Positions 1-7,035 of a stretch of DNA of 8,940 nucleotides are shown piece after piece. The DNA comes from Chloroflexota bacterium (GTDB lineage: Bacteria > Chloroflexota > Anaerolineae > Promineifilales > Promineifilaceae): the NCBI GenBank assembly GCA_030599405.1, contig JAUVOB010000029.1, forward strand, positions 1 to 8,940, written 5' to 3'. The position numbers and the translations under genes are program-made. Below the pieces are notes generated by a model. It saw nothing but the letters and a program-made list of their open reading frames with translations, did no database searches and was not told the origin of the DNA. Every line of letters starts with the position of its first letter. The stretch's first letter is position 1.

Positions 1-1059
1 ATGTATCCACCACCGGCGATTCCAAAACTGGTATCTGTAAGCGGTCGTGATGAAGCCGCTGTCGCCGCGGCCGCCAAGCGATTCGGCTACCAGAAGTACT
101 TCACGGACTGGAGGGAGCAGGTCAATGATCCTGCTATCCAGCTCTTTGATAATGGTGGCCCGAATAATACGCATGCCGAGCCATGCATCGCGGCAGCCCA
201 GGCGGGAAAGCACATTCTCTGTGAGAAACCACTCGCCCGGACGGCTGAGGAATCCAAGACCATGCTAGACGCAGTTGAGAAGGCTGGCGTCAAGAATATG
301 GTTGCCTTCAACTACCGCTTCGTACCGGCGATTCGCCAGATCCGAAATCTTATCGACAGCGGCGCTCTTGGTCAGATCTACCACTGGCGAGCAGTCTATC
401 TGCAAGAATGGATAATGCCCCACTATGGAACACCAAAAATATGGCGCTTAGACAAGTCGATCAGTGGAAGTGGAGCTCTTGGAGATTTGGGTGCCCATAT
501 AGTGGATCTAGCTCATTATCTGGTTGGAGACATTAAAAGTGTCAGCGCGATAACGAAGACTTTTATCACCGAACGCGAGCTGGAAGAAGGTCCTGGCACC
601 GGGATCGTGGACGTAGACGACGCATTCGTTGCAGCTGTCGAATTCGAGAATGGGGCTATCGGCACTTTAGAATCTACGCGGTTTGCCGGTGGTCGCAAGA
701 ATTACAATTGCTTCGAGATCAATGCCGAAAAGGGCAGCGTTCGTTTCAACCTGGAACGTATGAATGAACTGGAAGTCTTTTGGGTTGACGAGAAGCCCAA
801 GGAAACCCAGGGTTTTCATAACGTGTTGATAACTGAAGGCCATCACCCCTGGTGGGATAACTGGTGGCCCCACGGCCATATCATCGGATGGGAACATACC
901 TTCATCCACGAAATCACCCATCTGCTGGATTGTATCGTTAACAATAAGGAAGTTGGACCTCATGGCGCCACCTTCCTCGACGGATACAAGACGGCGGTGG
1001 TGTGCGATGCGATTCTGGAATCGGCTGACGCACGTCGCCAGGTTGACATCAAATACTAG
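1..1059 (+). CDS. Gfo/Idh/MocA family NAD(P)-dependent oxidoreductase, N-terminus cut by window edge
   Basis: Sugar or polyol dehydrogenase of the Gfo/Idh/MocA superfamily, expected to be cytosolic and NAD(P)-dependent. The frame is open from base 1. The visible protein begins in the middle of the Rossmann fold and lacks the GxGxxG nucleotide loop, so the ATG at base 1 is almost surely an internal Met and roughly 30-40 residues lie upstream. Visible marks (numbering from base 1) are the EKP motif at residues 75-77 after HAEPCIAAAQAGKHILC, NYRF at 104-107, and the substrate-side motif GALGDLGAHIVDLAHYL at 158-174, which holds the likely catalytic H166. A Trp/His-rich stretch lies near 281-299. 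The C-terminus looks complete and ends in TAG at 1057-1059. Substrate cannot be read from the sequence. Neighbouring pentose genes make a pentose, hexose or keto-sugar plausible, but members of this family range widely. Family call is firm; the specific reaction is unknown. Confidence 0.92.
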   Translation: MYPPPAIPKLVSVSGRDEAAVAAAAKRFGYQKYFTDWREQVNDPAIQLFDNGGPNNTHAEPCIAAAQAGKHILCEKPLARTAEESKTMLDAVEKAGVKNMVAFNYRFVPAIRQIRNLIDSGALGQIYHWRAVYLQEWIMPHYGTPKIWRLDKSISGSGALGDLGAHIVDLAHYLVGDIKSVSAITKTFITERELEEGPGTGIVDVDDAFVAAVEFENGAIGTLESTRFAGGRKNYNCFEINAEKGSVRFNLERMNELEVFWVDEKPKETQGFHNVLITEGHHPWWDNWWPHGHIIGWEHTFIHEITHLLDCIVNNKEVGPHGATFLDGYKTAVVCDAILESADARRQVDIKY

Positions 1060-1075
1060 ACGTATGTTTTAGCGA

Positions 1076-1112
1076 GGTGACCGGAAATACCCGCATACGT
1101 ATTCCGGTCACC
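1076..1112. repeat. Intergenic inverted repeat, possible RNA hairpin or operator
   Basis: GGTGACCGGAA (1076-1086) pairs perfectly with TTCCGGTCACC (1102-1112). After one bulged A at 1087, TAC (1088-1090) pairs with GTA (1099-1101), closing an 8-base loop. The T-run expected of an intrinsic terminator is absent (the following bases are CTATCTTACAG), so a strong Rho-independent terminator is unlikely. An mRNA processing or stability hairpin, a weak terminator, or a protein-binding operator all fit. CGTATG at 1061-1066 can also pair with CATACG at 1094-1099, which offers an alternative fold. The structure is seen directly; the role is inferred. Confidence 0.5.
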
Positions 1113-1121
1113 CTATCTTAC

Positions 1122-1128
1122 AGAGGAA
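1122..1128 (+). promoter_or_regulatory. Ribosome binding site of the membrane protein gene
   Basis: AGAGGAA lies 6 bases before the ATG at 1135 (core GAGGA 7 bases before). It is among the clearest Shine-Dalgarno matches in the window and fixes the start of the membrane protein gene. It also shows that translation restarts freshly after the hairpin-containing gap. Confidence 0.6.
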
Positions 1129-1134
1129 CTTTTT

Positions 1135-1599
1135 ATGGAGAATTCGGAAGAGACTCGTTCTGGTGTTCCGAGAGGATTGCCTATCGCGGCCGTGATAACA
1201 TTGATCCTTGGTTTCATAGCTATGCCGGTGATCAACAATAATACGACCGATGAGCAACTGGCTAAGAATGTCATACTTGCTGCCATCCCGTTCATCCTGA
1301 TATTCGCTTCCATCATACTTGCTTTCATGACTATAGTCTGGTACGTATCTAGCCGGCTGAATGACAATATCTCGGAGAAGTCCTACCGTCCGGTAGAGAT
1401 ATTACTTATCGGTGGTATCTTACTGGGCGTAATTTTCATTTTCCAACCCTGGGTATTCGAACTCTTTCGAGTCGGGTTCTTTCTGTTACTGGCATCGACA
1501 ATAGGGTTCATACTATGGAGCCATGTGCGTCCAAAACCAGCTGACCAGGAGCTCGCCACACCGGCAGAAGGCGAAAAGGGCATAGGTTCAGGCGATTAG
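1135..1599 (+). CDS. Small four-helix integral membrane protein of unknown function
   Basis: I do not recognise a family for this 154-residue protein. It has four hydrophobic stretches likely to span the membrane, at about residues 15-33, 45-71, 87-103 and 107-129. A short charged N-terminus ([10 protein letters not shown]) precedes them, and a polar, Glu/Pro/Gly-rich C-terminal tail of about 24 residues follows. No cleavable signal peptide, transporter signature or catalytic motif is visible. A loop with NNNTTDEQ lies between helices 1 and 2. The start is supported by AGAGGAA just upstream. The stop is separated from the xylA start by one base, so the two genes are very probably co-transcribed and translationally coupled. 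It is too small for a typical sugar permease, so an accessory membrane subunit or a sensor are only guesses. The call as a real membrane-protein gene is good; its role is unknown. Confidence 0.82.
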   Translation: MENSEETRSGVPRGLPIAAVITLILGFIAMPVINNNTTDEQLAKNVILAAIPFILIFASIILAFMTIVWYVSSRLNDNISEKSYRPVEILLIGGILLGVIFIFQPWVFELFRVGFFLLLASTIGFILWSHVRPKPADQELATPAEGEKGIGSGD

Positions 1600-1600
1600 G

Positions 1601-2770
1601 ATGAGTGACTTGTTTAAGCCAGGACCTGAACAGAAATTCACATTTGGCCTATGGACCGTGGGCAGTATTGGACGAGATTCATTTGGAGAACCGGTTCGTC
1701 AAACGATGTCACCGGTCGATTTGGTTCATCTTTTAGCCGGAGTCGGTGCTTACGGCGTCAACTTCCATGACAATGATCTTGTGCCAATCGACGCTACTAG
1801 CGCGCAAAGGGATCGAATCGTCAGCAACTTCAAAAATGCACTAGCGGAGACGGGCATGGTTGTTCCCATGGCGACGACCAACTTGTTCAGCGATGCATCG
1901 TTCAAGGATGGAGCCTTCACATCAAACGATCCGAAAGTTCGAGCTTATGCCCTTCAGAAAACCCTGAATGCCATCGATCTGGGCGTTGAATTAGGGGCAA
2001 AGATCCACGTTTTCTGGGGGGGGCGCGAGGGAACGGAAACCGATGCTGCGAAAGATCCGTTGGAAGCCGGTAAACGCACTAGAGAGGCGATGAACTTCCT
2101 CTGCGAATACGTTAAAGACAATGGTTACGATCTCAAGTTTGCACTTGAGGCAAAGCCGAACGAGCCAAGAGGGGATATTTACCTACCGACAACAGGGGCG
2201 ATGCTGGGCTTCATTGCAACCCTGGATCACCCCGAGATGGTTGGTGTTAATCCCGAGGTAGCCCACGAACACATGGCTGGACTAAATTTCTTGCATGCCG
2301 TGGCTCAGGCTTGGGACGCCGGAAAACTATTCCACATAGACCTAAATGACCAGGCCTTTGGTCGTTACGATCAGGATTTTCGATTTGGAGCTGTGAACAT
2401 CAAGAGTGCATTCTTTCTCGTGAAGTTCCTTGAAGATGTCGGTTACCAGGGGAGTCGACACTTTGACGCGCACGCCTACAGAACAGAGGACTACGAAGGC
2501 GTCAAATCCTTTGCTCGCGGCTGCATGAGAACCTACTTAATATTGATGGACAAAGCCGCTCGCTGGAACGCCGACAGTGAAATTCAGGCATTACTCCTGG
2601 AGATCAACGCTGACGATGGTTCGATGGAGGCGTTTAAGGGTAGTTATTCAACCGCTAAGGCCGCAGCCCTTAAGGAACAGGACTTCGATCGCCAGTCCAT
2701 GGGGAGCAAAGGGTTGGCCTATGAGCGACTCGATCAACTGACCGTTGATCTGCTGCTTGGAACGAGATAA
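1601..2770 (+). CDS. xylA: Xylose isomerase (EC 5.3.1.5), class I short form
   Basis: Cytosolic TIM-barrel enzyme interconverting D-xylose and D-xylulose with two divalent metals. At 389 residues it matches the short, actinobacterial-type class. All key residues are present at a constant offset of +2 from the Streptomyces enzyme as I recall it: H56 and D59 in NFHDND, E183 and K185 in [10 protein letters not shown]219 and H222 in NPEVAHEH, D247 in FHIDLND, D257 and D259 in YDQDFRFG, and D289 in HFDAH. The substrate-loop motif [10 protein letters not shown] is at 137-146. The start ATG lies one base after the stop of the membrane protein gene, so translational coupling is likely; there is only a weak upstream purine match. 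The stop is followed after 5 bases by xylB. A run of eight G (2016-2023) encodes part of the WGG motif, and the frame is intact across it. Function is assigned with high confidence. Confidence 0.97.
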   Translation: MSDLFKPGPEQKFTFGLWTVGSIGRDSFGEPVRQTMSPVDLVHLLAGVGAYGVNFHDNDLVPIDATSAQRDRIVSNFKNALAETGMVVPMATTNLFSDASFKDGAFTSNDPKVRAYALQKTLNAIDLGVELGAKIHVFWGGREGTETDAAKDPLEAGKRTREAMNFLCEYVKDNGYDLKFALEAKPNEPRGDIYLPTTGAMLGFIATLDHPEMVGVNPEVAHEHMAGLNFLHAVAQAWDAGKLFHIDLNDQAFGRYDQDFRFGAVNIKSAFFLVKFLEDVGYQGSRHFDAHAYRTEDYEGVKSFARGCMRTYLILMDKAARWNADSEIQALLLEINADDGSMEAFKGSYSTAKAAALKEQDFDRQSMGSKGLAYERLDQLTVDLLLGTR

Positions 2771-2775
2771 CGAAG

Positions 2776-4275
2776 ATGTTGCTCCTGGGTATCGACGTTT
2801 CAACGACGGGAGTAAAAGCGCTGCTCATCGACGAAAATGGGGGATTTGTCGGTAGCGCCACCTCGTCTCTGAGATTGTCAACGCCTCAACCTCTTTGGTC
2901 GGAACAGAATCCTCTCGATTGGTGGGAAGGCGCCAGGAGAAGCATTCGAGAGGTCATGAAGAATTCTGGAGTCAAAGGGGACAAGATCCGTGCTATTGGA
3001 TTAACCGGTCAAATGCACGGACTTGTACTGCTTGATGCCAAAGGGGATGTTCTTCGCCCGGCTATTCTTTGGAACGATCAACGAACCGGTCCTCAGTGTG
3101 ATGAAATCCGCAGGCGTCTAGGTAAGCGGCGTCTTATTCAGATTACCGGGAATGACGCCCTTACCGGTTTTACCGCTCCTAAAATCCTATGGGTCCAGCA
3201 GGAAGAGCCTCAGATATGGGCAGAAGCCCAGCATATCTTGCTGCCGAAAGGATACATCCGGTACAGGTTAACGGGTGAAATGGCGATGGATCGTGCGGGT
3301 GGATCGGGTACGTTATTATTCAACCTCAAATCCCGCAACTGGTCAGAAGAGGTACTGGAGACCCTTGATATTCCCCAGGAGATGGTGCCCCAGACCTACG
3401 AGGGACCCGATATTACCGGATGGATCACCGAAGAGGCGGCCAAAGATACCGGTCTAAGAACAGGAACTCCGGTGGTTGGCGGTGGTGGCGACCAGGCTGC
3501 TCAAGCAGTTGGCGTGGGCGCTGTCCAACCCGGCATTATTGCTCTGACGTTGGGAACCTCAGGGGTTGTTTTCGCCACAACAGAACGTCCATTGGTTGAG
3601 CCCGAAGGCCGGCTACACGCCTTCTGTCATGCGGTACCCGGTCGTTGGCACTTCATGGGAGTCATGCTCAGCGCAGCTGGTAGCTTGCAGTGGCACAGAG
3701 ACGTACTCGCCCGTGATATGAGCTTTGACGATCTGGTGATGGAGACAAATGAAGTACCACCAGGCAGCGAGGGGCTCCTATTTTTACCCTATCTAACCGG
3801 CGAACGAACACCATATCCCGATCCGCTGGCCCGCGGCGCTTGGGTTGGTCTTACGGTTCGGCATACTCGCGCCCATCTGACCCGCTCCGTACTTGAAGGC
3901 GTAGCTTTCGGTATCAAAGATAGCTTCCAATTGATACGGGAGTCTGGCCTCGGACAGATCGAGCAAGTTCGCATCTCCGGTGGGGGCGCAAAGAGCCCCT
4001 TGTGGCGGCAAATTATGGCCGACGTCTTAGGCGTCAGTCTCGCGACGGTCAACACGACGGAAGGGGCAGCATTTGGAGCCGCCATTTTGGCCGGCGTAGG
4101 CATAGGACAATTTGATTCGGTACCAGAGGCTTGCGAGACGATGATCAAGGTCACCGGACTTACCGAACCGGTTGAGAGCAGATCGCCTACTTATGAGGAA
4201 TTTTACGCTCGATATCGCGCCTTATACCCAATTCTCGCTCCGGAATTTGAGGCCATAGCCGCAACGGTTAACTGA
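2776..4275 (+). CDS. xylB: Xylulokinase (EC 2.7.1.17), FGGY family
   Basis: Cytosolic kinase that phosphorylates D-xylulose to D-xylulose 5-phosphate with ATP, feeding the pentose phosphate pathway. The 499-residue length is usual for the family. The N-terminal FGGY domain opens with LGIDVSTTGVKALLID, placing a conserved Asp at D7. GLTGQMHGLVLLD (75-87) holds the Met-His pair typical of xylulokinases, and ILWNDQRTG follows at 97-105. VVGGGGDQAAQAVG (233-246) carries the likely catalytic base D239. The C-terminal domain has LTLGTSGVVFA, FLPYLTGERTPYPDPLARG (336-354), the adenosine motif RISGGGAKSPLWRQIMADVLG (399-419) and EGAAFGAAILAG. The start lies 5 bases after xylA, and its first residues align with the family N-terminus. 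Direct adjacency to xylA supports the xylulose assignment over glycerol, gluconate or ribulose kinase. Confidence 0.96.
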   Translation: MLLLGIDVSTTGVKALLIDENGGFVGSATSSLRLSTPQPLWSEQNPLDWWEGARRSIREVMKNSGVKGDKIRAIGLTGQMHGLVLLDAKGDVLRPAILWNDQRTGPQCDEIRRRLGKRRLIQITGNDALTGFTAPKILWVQQEEPQIWAEAQHILLPKGYIRYRLTGEMAMDRAGGSGTLLFNLKSRNWSEEVLETLDIPQEMVPQTYEGPDITGWITEEAAKDTGLRTGTPVVGGGGDQAAQAVGVGAVQPGIIALTLGTSGVVFATTERPLVEPEGRLHAFCHAVPGRWHFMGVMLSAAGSLQWHRDVLARDMSFDDLVMETNEVPPGSEGLLFLPYLTGERTPYPDPLARGAWVGLTVRHTRAHLTRSVLEGVAFGIKDSFQLIRESGLGQIEQVRISGGGAKSPLWRQIMADVLGVSLATVNTTEGAAFGAAILAGVGIGQFDSVPEACETMIKVTGLTEPVESRSPTYEEFYARYRALYPILAPEFEAIAATVN

Positions 4276-4296
4276 ATGTTGAAAGAACCTAGACTG

Positions 4297-4308
4297 ACAC
4301 CATGGTGT
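4297..4308. promoter_or_regulatory. Perfect 12-base palindrome ACACCATGGTGT in the xylB to PfkB gap
   Basis: ACACCATGGTGT is its own reverse complement and sits in the 90-base gap before the PfkB kinase gene. It resembles the kind of dyad bound by dimeric regulators. It could also form a short RNA stem, extended by G-T wobbles and a C-G pair at 4294/4311. No second copy was noticed elsewhere in the window. The dyad is seen directly; an operator role is inference and it may be chance. Confidence 0.25.
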
Positions 4309-4373
4309 TGGCCAGGATTATGATCGACGGGAAAAATATGGAGCGCAAGACGCCCTTGGATTGCGATGTTTAA
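4302..4373 (+). other. Possible 23-codon leader reading frame overlapping the PfkB start
   Basis: ATG at 4302 opens a frame reading MVLARIMIDGKNMERKTPLD then CDV and TAA at 4371-4373. It overlaps the first 8 bases of the PfkB gene in another frame. Internal ATGs at 4320 and 4338 lie in the same frame, and GACGGGAAAAAT precedes the latter. It could be a short coupling peptide that carries ribosomes to the PfkB start, which itself lacks a clear Shine-Dalgarno sequence, or a remnant of a longer gene, or chance. I recognise no similarity. Confidence 0.2.
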
Positions 4374-5337
4374 GAATGGGCCAATAGTCTGCATTGGGGT
4401 CATGGTCGCTGACTTAATCGGTGGTCCATTGGAGCGAATACCTGATGCGGGCGGACTTGTGTTGGTCAACAAGATGGGTCTTTTCCCTGGCGGTGGGGCG
4501 ATCAACACGGCCGTCGCATTAGCGGAACTAGAACTGGAAGTGGAGATTATTGGCAAAATCGGGAACGATCCCCTTGGCGGTTTCTTGATGGATAACCTTG
4601 ATAGACGAGCCGTTGGGACACAATTCGTGCAGAAGGATAGAGAGGCCAATACATCTGCGACCATGGTAATGGTAGATCCAGACGGCGATAGGCGGTTTGT
4701 TCATTACATCGGTGCAAATGCGGGTTTTACCATAGAGGACATTGACTTTGAGATGGTCAACGCGGCGTCGGTTGTTCTCGTAGCCGGAGCAATGGTAATG
4801 CCAGGTCTAGACGGCAAGCCGCTGGCCGATTTACTTAGAGAAGCGAGTCGCTCAGGTGCAATCACTTGTCTAGATACGGCCTGGGATGAGTCAGATCGAT
4901 GGCTGCAGATATTGGAACCTGCTCTGCCATACGTCGATTACTTCCTACCAAGCTTAGTCGAAGTACAGGCGATGACTGGTTGTGTTGGCCCAAATGAGGC
5001 CGCGGTCGAGCTCCTCAAATATGGTATGCGAACCGTGGTAGTGAAATTAGCAGACGAAGGATGCATGCTGTCTATGACCGCGGGAGAATCGTTTCACGTT
5101 CCAGCCTACGAGGTGGATGTTGTTGATGCAACCGGGGCTGGAGACTGTTTCAATGCCGGTCTTATAGCCGGGATATATATGGGTTGGTCTTTGGAAGATT
5201 CCGCTCATTTGGCCAACGCCATGGGTGCTCTTTGCGTGACTGAATATGGTGCGGCAGGGGGTTTGCGTTCGCTCTCAGAGATTAAGGCTTTCATGGCAAC
5301 TACTCCGCAGAGTATTCCAGCCCTCGGATTGACTTAG
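4366..5337 (+). CDS. PfkB/ribokinase-family carbohydrate kinase, substrate unknown
   Basis: ATP-dependent sugar kinase of the ribokinase/PfkB fold, 323 residues, the usual length. It opens with the first beta strand GPIVCIGVMVADLI. PfkB signature 1 is visible as PGGGAINTAVALAEL (41-55) followed by IIGKIGNDPLGGF. Signature 2 is DVVDATGAGDCFNAGLIAG (251-269), with D260 the likely catalytic base and GAGD forming the anion hole. DYFLPSLVEVQAMTG (191-205) is the usual region before the ATP site. The upstream frame opens only at 4324 with no better start, so ATG 4366 is chosen although its Shine-Dalgarno sequence is poor. Known members act on ribose, fructose, fructose 1-phosphate, 2-keto-3-deoxygluconate, adenosine and others. 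The neighbouring lyxose/mannose-type isomerase makes fructose or another ketose attractive, but that is inference. Confidence 0.92.
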   Translation: MFKNGPIVCIGVMVADLIGGPLERIPDAGGLVLVNKMGLFPGGGAINTAVALAELELEVEIIGKIGNDPLGGFLMDNLDRRAVGTQFVQKDREANTSATMVMVDPDGDRRFVHYIGANAGFTIEDIDFEMVNAASVVLVAGAMVMPGLDGKPLADLLREASRSGAITCLDTAWDESDRWLQILEPALPYVDYFLPSLVEVQAMTGCVGPNEAAVELLKYGMRTVVVKLADEGCMLSMTAGESFHVPAYEVDVVDATGAGDCFNAGLIAGIYMGWSLEDSAHLANAMGALCVTEYGAAGGLRSLSEIKAFMATTPQSIPALGLT

Positions 5338-5355
5338 GTAAAAGGCAGGAGATTA

Positions 5356-5916
<561 letters not shown>

Positions 5917-5917
<1 letters not shown>

Positions 5918-5957
5918 AGGAATGAGATTCCTTATCTTTGAGTCGAAGTATAGACTC
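5917..5957 (+). repeat. Two small tandem hairpins after the lyxose isomerase gene
   Basis: AAGGAAT (5917-5923) and ATTCCTT (5927-5933) form a perfect 7-base stem with a 3-base loop, starting at the last base of the stop codon. GAGTC (5940-5944) and GACTC (5953-5957) form a second, 5-base stem. Neither is followed by a long T-run, so they are at best weak terminators. They might mark an mRNA boundary or slow decay between the lyxose isomerase and DUF4432 genes. The pairing is seen; the role is inferred. Confidence 0.3.
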
Positions 5958-5984
5958 TCTTGGATATTATCTTAGCAGGAACAG

Positions 5985-7022
5985 ATGGATCTTTACGGTC
6001 GTGAGTGGAGCAAACGTGAAATCGAGGCTCGTGTCGGAAGGATAGAGCAGATTGGCGGCGTACGACGGCTCCAATGGGCCGAGGGCGCCGAAGACGGCGT
6101 GATCCACTACCAGGTTCGCACCGGTGCCGGCTTAAGTTATTACGTGGCGCCTTCACGAGGATTGGACATATCCCTCGCGGAGTTTGGTGGTGTCCCCCTC
6201 AGTTGGCAGTCACCAAATGGAGATGTACATCCGGCGTATTATGACGCCAATGAGGCAGAGTGGCTGCGCACGGCTGCCGGCGGTCTGCTTATGACCTGTG
6301 GTCTTGATTATGTTGGTGCACCTGAGGTAGACCAGGGTCGAGCTTATGGTCTTCACGGTCGTGCCCATCATTTACCTGCTCGCCATGTCTCCTCCTCTGG
6401 AAATTGGGTTGGTGATAATTATGAAGTCCGGATCAGCGGCGACATCGAACAGACCGCCATATTCGGTGAAAACTTACGACTTAGTCGCTCAATTTTTAGT
6501 CGTCTCGGAGAAAACCGGCTCGAGATCGACGACGTTGTTGAGAATGTGGGATTTAGTCCATCTCCGCACATGATCCTTTATCATTTCAATTTTGGTTTCC
6601 CATTGTTGAGCGAGGCGACCGAGATCACCTTTCCGTCTCGAAAAGTGATACCGAGAGACGAAGGGACACCGATCTCGGGGTTCAACAGTTGGGAAGCGCC
6701 TCAAGCGGGTTACCAGGAGCGTGTTTACTACCATGTTGATCTCGAAGCCGAGCAAGTGTCGGCTCGTCTATTCAACCCGCGCTTTCCCGCGTCTAGCGGC
6801 GATACGGTTGCCCTCTCAGTGACCTTGAGCTGGTCAACAAAACAACTACCTAAATTGATTGAGTGGAAGATGCCCGGAGCAGGCACACACGTGCTTGGTA
6901 TTGAGCCTGCGAATTGCTACGTCGAAGGGAGAATCAAGGAGAGAGAGGTAGGTGCGTTAGTAACCTTACAGCCAGGAGAATCTCGGACCTACCAGCTATC
7001 TCTTGAGGTAAAGGCGGAATAG
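5985..7022 (+). CDS. DUF4432 family protein, aldose 1-epimerase-like (galactose mutarotase fold)
   Basis: Likely cytosolic beta-sandwich sugar-binding enzyme of the galactose mutarotase superfamily, 345 residues. Conserved DUF4432 features run in order: PSRGLDISLAEFGGVPLSW (56-74), SPNGDVHPAYYD (76-87), EWLRTAAGGLLMTCGLDYVG (92-111), GLHGRAHHLPA (122-132), MILYHFNFGFPLL (196-208) and LGIEPANCYVEGR (304-316). By analogy with aldose 1-epimerases, a His such as H200 and the acidic E307 in GIEPAN are the probable catalytic pair, but this is inferred. CAGGA at 5976-5980 lies only 4 bases before the ATG, slightly tight but acceptable. No signal peptide is visible. It probably interconverts anomers of the sugar handled by the adjacent isomerases or the GHMP kinase. 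A different epimerase activity cannot be excluded. Confidence 0.87.
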   Translation: MDLYGREWSKREIEARVGRIEQIGGVRRLQWAEGAEDGVIHYQVRTGAGLSYYVAPSRGLDISLAEFGGVPLSWQSPNGDVHPAYYDANEAEWLRTAAGGLLMTCGLDYVGAPEVDQGRAYGLHGRAHHLPARHVSSSGNWVGDNYEVRISGDIEQTAIFGENLRLSRSIFSRLGENRLEIDDVVENVGFSPSPHMILYHFNFGFPLLSEATEITFPSRKVIPRDEGTPISGFNSWEAPQAGYQERVYYHVDLEAEQVSARLFNPRFPASSGDTVALSVTLSWSTKQLPKLIEWKMPGAGTHVLGIEPANCYVEGRIKEREVGALVTLQPGESRTYQLSLEVKAE

Positions 7023-7035
7023 GCATGCCGGTGGA

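Noticed and set aside
1..3. ATG at the first base as the true start of the dehydrogenase
   Set aside because: The Rossmann glycine loop and first strand of the family are missing, so the true start must lie upstream of the window.
667..963. 98-codon open frame on the - strand in the dehydrogenase
   Set aside because: Antisense to a coherent family-matching protein with no motif or start signal of its own.
1043..1071. TTGACA at 1043-1048 as a -35 promoter box for the xyl genes
   Set aside because: It lies in the conserved coding end of the dehydrogenase. At a 17-base spacing the -10 position reads GTTTTA, and the better TATGTT gives only a 14-base spacer.
3789..4154. 121-codon open frame on the - strand within xylB
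   Set aside because: Antisense to the highly conserved FGGY C-terminal domain; composition is that of a shadow frame.
4203..4664. 153-codon open frame on the - strand across the xylB to PfkB gap
   Set aside because: Most of it is antisense to the ends of two well-supported genes, and it lacks recognisable motifs. It also shows low-complexity Ser/Pro stretches typical of shadow frames.
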